From the NCBI RefSeq assembly GCF_001613265.1, contig NZ_BDCA01000001.1, positions 620,001 through 684,000 on the forward strand: 64,000 bases of DNA. The letters run 5' to 3'. This DNA comes from Nocardia vermiculata NBRC 100427 (GTDB lineage Bacteria > Actinomycetota > Actinomycetes > Mycobacteriales > Mycobacteriaceae). The notes beneath the pieces are model-generated. The model made no database searches and was not told where the DNA came from. It worked only from the letters and a program-made list of their open reading frames with translations. This document shows, in pieces, positions 1 through 8,451 of the stretch; within the stretch, counting starts at the first letter, position 1, and each line of letters starts with the position of its first letter. A program made the position numbers and the translations under genes.

Positions 1-1
1 G

Positions 2-808
2 TCCTACGACGCCGAGCGATACGAACGCCTCGATCGGGCGCGCGCTGCCGAACAGCAGGCGATGCTCGATTATCAGAGCACCACCGAATGCCGGATGAAC
101 TTTCTGCGCCGTCAGCTCGACGATCCAGGGCTCACCGCCGACGCCCCCGGTTGTGGCCGCTGCGACAACTGCACCGGTCACCATGCCGACACCGCGGTCT
201 CCGCCGACGACACCGCCGCCATCCGCACCCGTCTGGATCGCCCGGGTATCGACCTCGCCCCCCGCAAACAGTGGCCCACCGGCCTGTCCACGTTGGGAAT
301 TCCGCTGTCGGGCAAGATATCCGACGGCCCGGAGGTGGGCCGGGTACTGGGTCGGCTCAGTGATCTGGGTTGGGGGCAGCGGCTGCGCACCCTGCTCGAC
401 GCGCCCGACGGTCCGGCACCGGGCCATATCGTCGAGGCCTGCATCGCGGTGCTGCGGGAATGGAAGTGGACGCAGCGTCCCGGCGCGGTCATGGCCCTGC
501 AGTCGGCCACCCACCCGAAGCTCGCCGCCGACCTCGCCGCCCGCCTCGCGCAGATCGGCCGCCTCACCGATCTCGGCATCCTGCACACTCGTCCCGACCG
601 GCCGCCGGTGTCGGCCGCCAACTCCGCCCACCGCGTCGCCGCCCTGTTCGACTCGTGGGAAGCCCCCGACCTCACCGGCCTGGACACCCCCGTCCTGCTG
701 GTCGACATCCACACCGATACGGGCTGGACCCTCACCCTCGCCGCCCGCACCCTCCGCCACGCGGGTGCCCCGGCGGTGCTGCCCTTCGCCCTCGCCACAC
801 CCACCTGA
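2..808 (+). CDS. RecQ-family ATP-dependent DNA helicase, 3' end only
   Basis: The reading frame is open from the first bases, so this is the C-terminal part of a gene that starts outside the window. It carries the RecQ zinc-binding subdomain: a Cys in TECRMNFL followed by the cluster GCGRCDNCTG, the usual four-cysteine RecQ pattern. A helical winged-helix-like region follows. The last ~35 residues (VLLVDIHTDTGWTLTLA, then RHAGAPAVLPFA) resemble the PRPP loop of phosphoribosyltransferases, although the usual paired acidic residues are altered. RecQ helicases unwind 3'-tailed DNA during recombination and repair. The motor domains are not visible here, so the helicase call rests on the zinc region. 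The next gene is also a DNA-repair-type polymerase. Confidence 0.8.
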   Translation, partial: SYDAERYERLDRARAAEQQAMLDYQSTTECRMNFLRRQLDDPGLTADAPGCGRCDNCTGHHADTAVSADDTAAIRTRLDRPGIDLAPRKQWPTGLSTLGIPLSGKISDGPEVGRVLGRLSDLGWGQRLRTLLDAPDGPAPGHIVEACIAVLREWKWTQRPGAVMALQSATHPKLAADLAARLAQIGRLTDLGILHTRPDRPPVSAANSAHRVAALFDSWEAPDLTGLDTPVLLVDIHTDTGWTLTLAARTLRHAGAPAVLPFALATPT

Positions 809-1008
809 GCCGACCAGGTGCGCGCCTCACTCCACGCCCCCGATCGGACGCGTTCTGTCCCGGTGACCAGGCGACACGACGTCAGCTCGTGCCGCCGAGC
901 ACCACGGTGCGCCGCCGGCGGCCGCCCACCGGTCCGGTCAGCACCGAGTGCGTCCCGGTTCTGCACAAGTCCGTCCGCGCGGTACGTCCCGCGACTATCG
1001 TCGGGCCG

Positions 1009-1971
1009 ATGACCAGTAAGTCGACGCCGGCGGTGGAGTTGACGGTCGGCGAGCACACGGTGCGAGTGACGAATCCGGATCGGATCTACTTTCCCGAGAT
1101 CGGTGCGAGCAAGCTCGATCTGGTGCAGTACTACCTGAGCGTGGGCGATGGGATCGTCAACGCGCTGCGGGATCGCCCCTGCATGCTGCATCGATTCCCG
1201 AAGGGGCTGCCCGGTGGGAAGGTGCATCAGAAGCGACTACCGGCGGGCGCCCCGGACTGGATCCCGACCGTGCGGGTGCATTTTCCGCGCTACAACCGGT
1301 ACGCCGATGAACTCTGCGTCAGTGAACTCGCCGATGTGGTGTGGGCCGTGCAGATGTCCACCGTGGAGTTCCATCCGTGGAACTCGCGGCGCTTCGATAC
1401 CGAGCGGCCCGACGAGTGGCGCATCGACCTGGATCCGATGCCGGAGTGTCCGTGGTCGCGGGTGCAGCGGGTCGCGGAGGTGGCACATGAGGTGCTCGAC
1501 GAGTTGGGCGCGGTCGGCTGGCCGAAAACCTCTGGTGGGCACGGGCTGCACATCTACGTGCGAATCGCTCCCGAGCACGGTTTCCGGCAGGTCCGGCGGG
1601 CAGCGCTGGCCTTCGCACAGGAGGTGGAGCGGCGGGCACCGAAGGATGTGACCACCACCTGGTGGCGGCGCGACCGCGATCCGCGGATGCTGTTCGTCGA
1701 CTACAACCAGAACGCCCGGGACCACACCATCGCCGCCGCCTATTCGGTCCGCGGCACGGATATCGCCACCGTGTCGACACCGGTGCGCTGGAACGAGATT
1801 CCCGATATCGAGCCCAACGATTTCACCATCACCACGGTCGGAGCCCGCTTCGCCGAACTGGGCGATCTGCACGCCGGTATCGACGATGCGGTGTTCGATC
1901 CGACAACACTGCTCGAGTGGGCCGATCGTGGTGGTGTCGAGGTGGATCTGGACGACGCGGAGGCGCAGTAG
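1009..1971 (+). CDS. Standalone LigD-type polymerase/primase domain (PolDom)
   Basis: A 320-residue archaeo-eukaryotic primase-type polymerase like the NHEJ polymerase domain of bacterial LigD, but with no ligase or phosphoesterase module. Visible landmarks are the substrate-site region HRFPKGLPGGKVHQKR (61-76), the metal-binding Asp pair in RIDLDP (D140, D142), the SGGHGLHIYV strand and the FVDYNQNARDHTIAAAYSVR segment. This matches the standalone PolD proteins of mycobacteria, which fill gaps or extend ends during repair. The frame is open upstream as far as position 370, but that part reads as compositional noise. The ATG at 1009 begins the family-like sequence (VELTVGEHTVRVTNPDR). It follows the RecQ-like gene in the same orientation, 200 bp downstream. 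Confidence 0.9.
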   Translation: MTSKSTPAVELTVGEHTVRVTNPDRIYFPEIGASKLDLVQYYLSVGDGIVNALRDRPCMLHRFPKGLPGGKVHQKRLPAGAPDWIPTVRVHFPRYNRYADELCVSELADVVWAVQMSTVEFHPWNSRRFDTERPDEWRIDLDPMPECPWSRVQRVAEVAHEVLDELGAVGWPKTSGGHGLHIYVRIAPEHGFRQVRRAALAFAQEVERRAPKDVTTTWWRRDRDPRMLFVDYNQNARDHTIAAAYSVRGTDIATVSTPVRWNEIPDIEPNDFTITTVGARFAELGDLHAGIDDAVFDPTTLLEWADRGGVEVDLDDAEAQ

Positions 1972-2052
1972 CGGCGTCGGAGTAACCGAGCACGGCACTC
2001 GACTCGAGACCGGTTGTGGTGCAGGTTGCACGGTGTCCGGGCAGCACGGCGA

Positions 2053-2514
2053 CTACTGCAGGGGAAGCTCCTCGTCGTCGGAGCCGGTCGGGCGCGGTCC
2101 GAATATCCGGCGCTGGTCCGCGGTGATGGCCAGGTCGTTGATGCTCGCCTCCCGGCGTGACATCAGCCCCGCTGCGGTGAACTCCCACAGTTCGTTGCCG
2201 TAGCTGCGCCACCACTGCCCGGCCCGATCGTGCCATTCGTACTGGAAGCGCACCGCGATCCGGTTCTCCCGAAACCCCCACAGGCTCTTGCGCAGTGCAT
2301 AGTCCAGCTCGCGTTCCCACTTCGCGGTCAGGAATTCGATGATCGCGGCGCGCCCGGTGACGAAGAGATCGCGGTTACGCCACACCGAATCGGGTGTGTA
2401 TGCCAGGGCCACCCGTTGCGGATCACGGGTGTTCCACGCATCTTCGGCGGCTCGCACCTTCCGGGCGGCGGCTTCGGGAGTGAACGGCGGGTACGGCGGT
2501 CGAGAGTCGGACAT
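2053..2514 (-). CDS. NTF2-like protein (DUF1348 type)
   Basis: A 153-residue small alpha+beta protein of the nuclear-transport-factor-2/SnoaL fold, DUF1348 type. Typical family segments are the N-terminal [54 protein letters not shown] and [22 protein letters not shown]. Members are small conserved proteins without an assigned reaction, so no function is proposed. The ATG giving [11 protein letters not shown] was chosen because the 18 codons upstream look non-coding and contain the operator region. Two near-identical palindromes lie just upstream, between this gene and the divergent dehydrogenase, so expression is probably repressor-controlled. Confidence 0.85.
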   Translation of the reverse strand: MSDSRPPYPPFTPEAAARKVRAAEDAWNTRDPQRVALAYTPDSVWRNRDLFVTGRAAIIEFLTAKWERELDYALRKSLWGFRENRIAVRFQYEWHDRAGQWWRSYGNELWEFTAAGLMSRREASINDLAITADQRRIFGPRPTGSDDEELPLQ

Positions 2515-2538
2515 GCGGCATTCCTTCGTAACCTCGTG

Positions 2539-2554
2539 CAGAACGGTCGTTCTC
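2539..2554. promoter_or_regulatory. Palindromic operator-like site, copy 1
   Basis: CAGAACGGTCGTTCTC contains the perfect palindrome AGAACG-GT-CGTTCT except for its central bases. It lies 24 bp upstream of the NTF2-like start codon. The second copy is centred 34 bp away. The core GAAC-N4-GTTC fits both Gram-positive LexA (SOS) boxes and many TetR-family operators; the flanks differ from the mycobacterial LexA consensus. Confidence 0.6.
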
Positions 2555-2572
2555 CATCGCGATCCCACGGTA

Positions 2573-2588
2573 GAGAACGACCGTTCTC
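2573..2588. promoter_or_regulatory. Palindromic operator-like site, copy 2
   Basis: GAGAACGACCGTTCTC is the reverse complement of copy 1 apart from one end base. Two such sites about three helical turns apart in a 199-bp divergent intergenic region is typical of cooperative repressor binding. No TetR or LexA gene lies nearby, so the regulator must be encoded elsewhere. Confidence 0.6.
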
Positions 2589-2713
2589 ACTGTCAAGGGA
2601 TTCGGCCCCAGCACCCGCAGTACGTCGGCGGAACGCCGACAGGACGATCCGGACCGACAACTCGTCGGCGTAGTCTGACCTGCACGACACCGGCAGACCG
2701 AGGAGTGCACCAC

Positions 2714-3646
2714 ATGTCCGACACCGCCGTTCCCATTGCACTGGGGCCGACCTCCACCGACCTGCTGACGCGCGCGATCACCGACGCCGGAGCACAGGTC
2801 ACGGACCTGGACCGGGCTCGGGCGCTGGTGTGGAATGCGGGGCCGGACGGGTTCCCGGAACTGCCGGAGTCGGTGCGGTGGGTGCAACTGTTCGCGGCCG
2901 GGGTGGAGGAGTTTCTGGCCGCCGGAATCCTTGCCCGCAATCCGGATGTCGTGTTCACCTCGGCCGCCGGGGCGTTCGCAGGCAGTGTGGCGGAAGGAAC
3001 AATGACACTGCTGTTGGCCGGGGTGCGCTATCTGCCGGAACATATTCGCGCGCGGAGCTGGCGGCAACACGAATTCTTCCCGCATATCGGCACATTGCGC
3101 GGTTCGACGGTCGCGGTGGTCGGTGCCGGCGGGATAGGCCGCGAGGTGATCTCGATGCTGGAGCCGTTCGGTGCGCAGGTCATCGCTGTCAATCGCTCCG
3201 GCCGGACTGTTCCGGGCCCCCATGTCGTGGAAACGCTACCCGCCGAACAACTCCCACAGGTGTGGCCTCGTACCGACCATGTGGTGGTAGCCGCGCCCGC
3301 AACCGCCGACACCCGGCACCTGATCGGCAAAGACGAACTGGCCCAGCTGAAACCGCATTCCTGGGTGATCAATGTGGCGCGCGGCTCGCTGATCGACACC
3401 GATGCGCTGGTCGCCGCACTCCGCGACGGCACCATCGGCGGCGCCGGCCTCGATGTCACCGACCCCGAGCCCCTGCCCGACGGCCACCCGCTGTGGGATC
3501 TGCCCAACGCGATCATCACGCCACACGACTCCAACCCGAGCCGGCTGCGCGCGGCCGCATTCGCCGACCATGTCGCGGAGAATGTGACCCGCTTCGCGGC
3601 GGGACGAGACCTGATCGCGCGGATCGATACGACAGCAGGCTACTGA
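2714..3646 (+). CDS. D-isomer-specific 2-hydroxyacid dehydrogenase
   Basis: A 310-residue NAD(P)-dependent dehydrogenase that interconverts 2-oxoacids and D-2-hydroxyacids in the cytosol. The Rossmann motif is VAVVGAGGIGRE (133-144), followed by the acid-base landmarks VINVARGSLIDTDAL, GLDVTDPEPLP and ITPHDSNPS (the catalytic His and its partner residues). The N-terminal catalytic half is shorter and more diverged than in PGDH or formate dehydrogenase, as in GhrA-like enzymes, so the substrate cannot be named. A GAGGAG ribosome site sits 9 nt before the ATG. The frame is open far upstream but crosses the operator region, so the long version was rejected. The O-methyltransferase follows 48 bp downstream, possibly in the same transcript. 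Confidence 0.9.
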   Translation: MSDTAVPIALGPTSTDLLTRAITDAGAQVTDLDRARALVWNAGPDGFPELPESVRWVQLFAAGVEEFLAAGILARNPDVVFTSAAGAFAGSVAEGTMTLLLAGVRYLPEHIRARSWRQHEFFPHIGTLRGSTVAVVGAGGIGREVISMLEPFGAQVIAVNRSGRTVPGPHVVETLPAEQLPQVWPRTDHVVVAAPATADTRHLIGKDELAQLKPHSWVINVARGSLIDTDALVAALRDGTIGGAGLDVTDPEPLPDGHPLWDLPNAIITPHDSNPSRLRAAAFADHVAENVTRFAAGRDLIARIDTTAGY

Positions 3647-3694
3647 CCCCGGCGGCTACACCCCGGCCGCCCCGGACGAAAGGGAGCTCTCGTC

Positions 3695-4786
3695 GTGTTC
3701 GCCATACCGAAACTGCCACCGATCCCGGTGGTGCGGGCCGTCGAAACCGTTCGATACGGGATCGCCGAGGTGTACCGGCGGCTGGTACCAGGGCCGATGG
3801 CGATGATGGAGCTACTCGCCGCGGGATGGTTGACCCAGGCGATTCACGCCGCGGCAGTGCTGGGGATCGCCGACGAGCTGGCCGCGGGGCCGTGTACGAG
3901 CGCCGAGCTGGCGCGCCGGGTGGGCGCCGACGAGGATGCGCTGCGACGGCTGCTGCGACTGCTGATCGGGCACGGGATCTTCACCCAGCGCCGGGACGGG
4001 CGTTATGCGCTGACCGCCCCGGCGCACGCCCTGCGCCGCGATGCACCCGGTTCACTGCGCGACGCCGCGTTGTTCTTCGGTTCCGCACGGCACCGGGAAC
4101 ATTGGACGCATGTGGTGGATGCGGTCCGCAGCGGCGAACCGGTCGGCCGACAGATCGACGGCGCCTCGTTCTTCGACTACGTCCGCACCGACCGCGAGTT
4201 CGGTGAACTCTTCGACAGCGCCATGACCAGCATCGGAACCCTCACTGCAGACGCGTTGTTCGCAGCCTACGACTTCGGGCGTTTCTCCACCGTGGTCGAT
4301 GTGGGCGGCGGACAGGGACGGATGCTCGCCGAGATTCTGCGACGAGCGCCGGGAACGCGTGGGGTGCTGATTGATCTGCCCGATGTGGCAGCTCGCGCGG
4401 CCGAACGCTTCACCGCGGCCGGGCTGGACGGACGAGCCGTGGTCGCGCCCGGCTCCTTCTTCGACTCGGTGCCGCCCGGCGGCGATGCCTACCTGCTCAA
4501 ACATATCGTGCACGACTGGCCGGACGAACGCGCCGAACAACTGCTGCGCACCGTGCGTGCCGCTATGAGCCCGGTCGCCCGGCTGGTGATCGTCGAAATC
4601 GTGCTGCCCCGGCACCGTCGCCCGCATCCGGGGAACTTCACCGATCTGGAAATGCTGATCAACAGCGGCGGACGGGAACGCACCGCTGAGCAGTACCGGC
4701 AACTGCTGGCCCGCACCGGATTCGAGCTGACCCACATCGCCGACACCGTCTCACCGGAGAGCGTCATCGAGGCGCGACCGAATTAG
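3695..4786 (+). CDS. SAM-dependent O-methyltransferase (plant-OMT/TcmN-like family)
   Basis: A 363-residue class I methyltransferase of the dimeric O-methyltransferase type. An N-terminal helical/winged-helix dimerisation half (about 35-115) includes TSAELARRVGADEDALRRLL. The SAM-binding half has motif I VVDVGGGQG (200-208), LIDLPDV, and the catalytic region LKHIVHDWPDERA with a likely base at H273. These enzymes methylate hydroxyls of aromatic or polyketide-like small molecules; the acceptor is unknown. The GTG start is supported by an AAAGGGAG site upstream. The 3' end overlaps the converging DUF4254-like gene by 23 bp. Confidence 0.88.
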   Translation: MFAIPKLPPIPVVRAVETVRYGIAEVYRRLVPGPMAMMELLAAGWLTQAIHAAAVLGIADELAAGPCTSAELARRVGADEDALRRLLRLLIGHGIFTQRRDGRYALTAPAHALRRDAPGSLRDAALFFGSARHREHWTHVVDAVRSGEPVGRQIDGASFFDYVRTDREFGELFDSAMTSIGTLTADALFAAYDFGRFSTVVDVGGGQGRMLAEILRRAPGTRGVLIDLPDVAARAAERFTAAGLDGRAVVAPGSFFDSVPPGGDAYLLKHIVHDWPDERAEQLLRTVRAAMSPVARLVIVEIVLPRHRRPHPGNFTDLEMLINSGGRERTAEQYRQLLARTGFELTHIADTVSPESVIEARPN

Positions 4787-5336
4787 GTGGTTGCCCGGTC
4801 CGAGCACCGGCTTGCGATCGTTGCGCGCCCGGCGCGGCGCGCGCGGCCCACTCCTCGGCCAGGGCGGCGACGGCCGCCCACGCTGCCCGCACCCGCTGGT
4901 CATCGGCGGCGGTGGTGCGCACCAGGTGGTTGGCCCGAACCTGGGCGGCAGCCAGGGCGTCGACCGCGGCAGCGAGCGATGCCGCGCGGGCCGGCACCGT
5001 ACGCTCACTCACCCACTGGTCGATAACGACGATCAGTTCCCGGCGACGGCAGTCGATTTCGGCAGCGCGCATGGGCACGGTCCGCCGGGACAGATGCAGC
5101 TCTGCGAGCCGGTACGTCCAACGGGTGAGCGGGTGATCATCGCTGTGGTCGCCCAGATGTCCGCAGCAGGCCGCGAGTAATTCCTGCACATCGGGTATTT
5201 CGGGTCGGTCGGCTCCGGCCGTGCCCGGGGCGCCCGTCCCCACGGCGCCCCGGTCTACCGCCGCGGCGCAACGGCCGCGCAGCCCGCCCGGACGTGCCCG
5301 CGCGCCGCGGCCGTACGGCGGCGAGGCGGCGGACAT
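4764..5336 (-). CDS. DUF4254-like hypothetical protein
   Basis: A 190-residue, mostly helical, Ala/Arg-rich cytosolic protein. The conserved-looking core, LTRWTYRLAELHLSRR...RAAEIDCRRRELIVVIDQWV, resembles DUF4254 proteins common in Nocardia, which have no assigned function. The ATG giving MSAASPPYGR was chosen because a strong CCTCCGGAGG ribosome site lies just upstream; the longer frame to 5459 would read through it. The N-terminal 50 residues are low complexity. It sits alone between the methyltransferase and the end of the AfsA/UbiA operon. A perfect palindrome (CACCGGATCCGGTG, 5422-5435) in its upstream region could be an operator. Confidence 0.65.
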   Translation of the reverse strand: MSAASPPYGRGARARPGGLRGRCAAAVDRGAVGTGAPGTAGADRPEIPDVQELLAACCGHLGDHSDDHPLTRWTYRLAELHLSRRTVPMRAAEIDCRRRELIVVIDQWVSERTVPARAASLAAAVDALAAAQVRANHLVRTTAADDQRVRAAWAAVAALAEEWAARAAPGAQRSQAGARTGQPPNSVAPR

Positions 5337-5535
5337 CGGATACCTCCGGAGGGGTCGTGGATGCACCCGACGCCACGAACGAGTCACCGGACCGCGAGCC
5401 CGGTGCGGCAAGGGCGAACCACACCGGATCCGGTGCCTCGAACGATGCGAAGGGGGCAATCCTGCGGCGCCGGGTGCTACTACTCAGCGTGCGCCTTCAC
5501 GGCGGCCCGGTCACTGCCCTTCCGGTGGCCTTACG

Positions 5536-5550
5536 GTGCCCCTCGGGCAC
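5536..5550 (-). terminator. Short hairpin after the UbiA gene
   Basis: GTGCCC-CTC-GGGCAC is a perfect 6-bp stem with a 3-nt loop, 34 bp downstream of the last gene of the seven-gene operon. There is no T-tract, so it is at best a weak or Rho-assisted terminator. Confidence 0.3.
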
Positions 5551-5583
5551 GTTTCAGCCGGAACCCACTGCCCAACAGCGGGA

Positions 5584-6546
5584 TTATCGCCAGGTCAGCG
5601 CCTGGATCACAAGTATCAGGTACAGCACCAGTACAAATACCACAGCAGGAACCACCGGGTACTCGCGGGGCCGCGAATCGGGTGCCGGCGCAGCACGAAG
5701 AAAGCGGTACGCGCCGGTGACCGGAAGTGCCAACAGCAGCACCGGAATCCACATCAATGCTGCCCACGGCAGCCCGTGATCCCATGGCCGTAGCAAGACC
5801 ACATCGGCGCCGACCGCCACCACCGCGAAGGCGAGAATCGCGCAGGTACTCCGCTGGGGGCCCAGCACATTCGAATAGTAGGACTCGGATCTCCGGTCGT
5901 GCGCGGTTTTCCGCGCGAATTCGAAGTGCAGGAAGGCCCCTGCGAACAGCACCGCCACTCCGGCGCTACGCCAACCGGATTCGACCTGCCCGGTGTCGAC
6001 GGCCGACACCACGAGGTAAGCGATGATCCACAGCTGCACCGGATAGGTGACCACCAGGTTCAGTAGCAAGGTGTCGCGCACCCGCGCCGAGCGCGCCTCC
6101 AGCGCCCACAATCCCAGTCCGTAGGCCATCGCGGCGACGACCAGCACCGCCGACCACCACGACAGCAGCAGCGACAGACCCGCCGACACCGCGGCGACCA
6201 CTCCGATCGCCGCCCACAGCTCGCCGACGCCAACCGCCCCGGTCACCAGCGGGCGATCCGGATTGTGCTCCCGGTCGTAGTCGAGATCCTTGATTTCGTC
6301 GACCATTCGCAGATACAGCAGCAACATCGCGACGACAACCACCCGCACCGCGGTCTGCCAACCGGGACGCCAGGCGGACCCGGGGTGCGAGACAACCGCC
6401 GCGGTGGACTCGACCGCGGCCACGAACAACACCGCGTACAGCAGATGGTGAGTTTCGTAGCGCACCACGGTGAACCGGGCCAGACGGCGTATCGACGCGA
6501 GCAGACCGGGAGCAGGTGCGCCCACCCGGGGCGGCGCGGACTTCAT
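5584..6546 (-). CDS. UbiA-family prenyltransferase, last gene of the AfsA/FAAL operon
   Basis: A 320-residue polytopic membrane protein with about eight hydrophobic segments, matching the UbiA intramembrane aromatic/lipid prenyltransferases. The first Asp-rich, Mg-diphosphate-binding motif is present as DEIKDLDYD (83-91), followed by the typical REHNPDRPLVTG. The second Asp-rich loop is degenerate: the equivalent segment reads RKTAHDRRSESYY. Family members move a prenyl group, or in mycobacteria a phosphoribosyl group, onto a lipid or aromatic acceptor; the substrate here is unknown. The start MKSAPPRVG lies 46 bp after the AfsA gene. It is the only gene of the operon not overlapping its neighbour, so it could be less strictly coupled. 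Confidence 0.82.
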   Translation of the reverse strand: MKSAPPRVGAPAPGLLASIRRLARFTVVRYETHHLLYAVLFVAAVESTAAVVSHPGSAWRPGWQTAVRVVVVAMLLLYLRMVDEIKDLDYDREHNPDRPLVTGAVGVGELWAAIGVVAAVSAGLSLLLSWWSAVLVVAAMAYGLGLWALEARSARVRDTLLLNLVVTYPVQLWIIAYLVVSAVDTGQVESGWRSAGVAVLFAGAFLHFEFARKTAHDRRSESYYSNVLGPQRSTCAILAFAVVAVGADVVLLRPWDHGLPWAALMWIPVLLLALPVTGAYRFLRAAPAPDSRPREYPVVPAVVFVLVLYLILVIQALTWR

Positions 6547-6592
6547 CGGCTCTCGCGGTACCGGCCGCGCGCGATCGGCTGCCCGCGAACCA

Positions 6593-7552
6593 TCAGCACT
6601 CCACCGCGTCGGTCTCGTAGCGCAGGCCGATCCGGGCGGCGACCGCACCGCACTGGTGAATCTCGCAATCGATCTCGCCGGGCATCGTCTCGGAAATCCG
6701 GACCACACACTCGGTGCGGCAGTCCAGTTCCACGAACCTGTCGAACGAACTCGACACTCCGATCAGCCGCGGCGCCGGCGTGGCGGACATGGCGGTGGCA
6801 CCCTGCCGCGCCGCTTCCAGCAGCAGACTGCCCGGCACATGGTCCAGCGGATGATCGAACAGGATCGGATGGCCGGTATCGACCCGCAGTTCCGCCACAC
6901 CCGCGGCATCGACGCGCCGCACCGGACCGATCACCACATTACGGCTGTTCGCCCGGGACACGTCCGCGGTCGCGGCGGTCTCCTCGGGCAGCACCGTCGC
7001 CCCGATCTCGCCCAGGCCCAGCCCGGTGCGGTAGCCGCTGCGCAGCGCATCCCAGCGGGCCGGCGGCACCCAGGTGAACGAACCGTCGACGATCATCATC
7101 GGCGCACCGTCGCATTCGATCTCCAGCACCATGTCGACGCCGACCAGCGTTCCGCCGCGGGTGTGCCGTCGCGAGATCTGCACCGACATCACCAGATCCG
7201 CCGGCGCCGAACCGATCCGCCAGCTGTCGCTACCGGTCACCGCACCGTTGAAGGTCCGTACCACGAATCCGAAATCATGGGGGACCCCGAGGAACTCGTG
7301 CGACAGGGCGATCGATGCCTGGCGGGCCGCCTCCATCACCAACATCGGATCATATTCGGCGTCATAGGGAGGTAGATGGTCGCCGTAGAAGGCGTGCATG
7401 CGCGGCAACTGCGCACCTGCGACGAAGTCGTCACCGGTGCCCTGCAGCGAGGTGACGAACACCTCCGAGACCGCGCAGCGGTGCGCGAGATGCCGGGAGA
7501 CGGTACGGACATGGCTGGCCGTCGGGATGGTCGGCGTATCGAGCGTCGTCAT
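6593..7552 (-). CDS. AfsA/ScbA-family butenolide (gamma-butyrolactone) synthase
   Basis: A 319-residue protein with the two hot-dog-like repeats of the AfsA family. The best signature is HPILFDHPLDHVPGSLLLEA followed by ARQGA in the second repeat. The first repeat has DPMLVMEAARQASIAL, matching the conserved LLLEAARQ helix. AfsA enzymes condense a beta-ketoacyl thioester with dihydroxyacetone phosphate, the first step towards A-factor-type butyrolactone signals. Its stop region overlaps nothing, but its start (ATG) overlaps the stop of the NDK-like gene by 4 bp, so translation is coupled. No butyrolactone receptor gene is adjacent, which is unusual. The same chemistry could serve a lipid or natural product rather than a hormone. 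Confidence 0.88.
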   Translation of the reverse strand: MTTLDTPTIPTASHVRTVSRHLAHRCAVSEVFVTSLQGTGDDFVAGAQLPRMHAFYGDHLPPYDAEYDPMLVMEAARQASIALSHEFLGVPHDFGFVVRTFNGAVTGSDSWRIGSAPADLVMSVQISRRHTRGGTLVGVDMVLEIECDGAPMMIVDGSFTWVPPARWDALRSGYRTGLGLGEIGATVLPEETAATADVSRANSRNVVIGPVRRVDAAGVAELRVDTGHPILFDHPLDHVPGSLLLEAARQGATAMSATPAPRLIGVSSSFDRFVELDCRTECVVRISETMPGEIDCEIHQCGAVAARIGLRYETDAVEC

Positions 7553-8451
7553 GGTTGTGCCTCCAACCAGTCGTGCGCCGAGACGGGGGGCAGGATCTGC
7601 CGCCGCCCGCCGGAGCGCATGGGTAGTACATGGGAGCCGAGAACTATCGCCGGCCAGGGATCGACATCACGTCCGGTGGCCCAGGCCCGGCGCAGCAGCG
7701 CCGCACAGTCCTCATCACTTCCTGGATCGAAATCAACTGGCACACTACCGAATTCGGTGGCCAGCTGCCGAGCGGCGGCGATACGGTCGAAATCTCGAGC
7801 CGGAGTGCGAGCGTATAGTTCCGCGGCATACGCAGCCGCCTGCTCCCCCTGCTCGGCATCGGCGACGATATCGCGGAGCAGTTCCGCGCGGGTCGTCTCG
7901 TCGAAGTAGATCGAGAATTCGCGCAAGACGTCGGCCGGATCGTCGGGTGAGTGCACCAGATTCAGCAGATAGCTGTATCGGCCCAGCAGGTAACGCAATT
8001 CGCCGGGTCGGCGGGCTGCCGGGGCGGTGGGCCCCTTGGCCGAAGTCAGTCGCACGGAGGTGGGCAGCGCTCCGGATTCGGAGGACACCACCAGGACAAG
8101 CGCATCGGAGATCCCGACGAGCAGGTCCGCCAGCCGACGCCGTTCCGGCGAGGCGATATTCCAGGCGAAATACCACAGCGCTCGCACCAGATGCCGGTCG
8201 ACCGCGCAGATACGCGATCCGACGATGCGGAACTCGTTGTCCTGCAACCATTTCAGCGTAGGTTCCACTGCTCGCGCGACGATCGCGTCCGGCTTCAGCA
8301 ACAGCAGCGAGTACCGCCGGGAGAACTCCGCCGGATCGATACCCGCCTCGTCGAGCTGGGCGACCGTCTCCTGCACGTAGGTGTCCTCGGCGTAGCGTGC
8401 CGCCTTCTCCGGCAGCGCGGTCGAGGATGCCAGCAGTTGCTCCAGGTTCAT
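7549..8451 (-). CDS. Nucleoside-diphosphate-kinase-like protein with extra C-terminal domain
   Basis: A 300-residue protein whose residues ~45-185 resemble nucleoside diphosphate kinase: YSLLLLKPDAIVARAVEPTL aligns with the NDK N-terminal strand and helix, and NLVHSPDDPADVLREFSIYF aligns with the segment around the phosphohistidine (H167 here). The usual RxxxG nucleotide-binding surroundings are strongly altered, and an extra N-terminal ~45 residues and C-terminal ~115 residues are present. A normal ndk exists at 26.4-26.8 kb, so this is not the housekeeping enzyme. It may transfer phosphate to an unusual acceptor or act as a partner of the nucleotidyltransferase. It overlaps its neighbours by 4 bp at both ends. 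Confidence 0.75.
   Translation of the reverse strand: MNLEQLLASSTALPEKAARYAEDTYVQETVAQLDEAGIDPAEFSRRYSLLLLKPDAIVARAVEPTLKWLQDNEFRIVGSRICAVDRHLVRALWYFAWNIASPERRRLADLLVGISDALVLVVSSESGALPTSVRLTSAKGPTAPAARRPGELRYLLGRYSYLLNLVHSPDDPADVLREFSIYFDETTRAELLRDIVADAEQGEQAAAYAAELYARTPARDFDRIAAARQLATEFGSVPVDFDPGSDEDCAALLRRAWATGRDVDPWPAIVLGSHVLPMRSGGRRQILPPVSAHDWLEAQP

Noticed and set aside
370..1008. N-terminal extension of the PolDom frame
   Set aside because: Overlaps the RecQ-like gene out of frame, is Pro/Arg/Ala noise, and the ATG at 1009 begins the family sequence.
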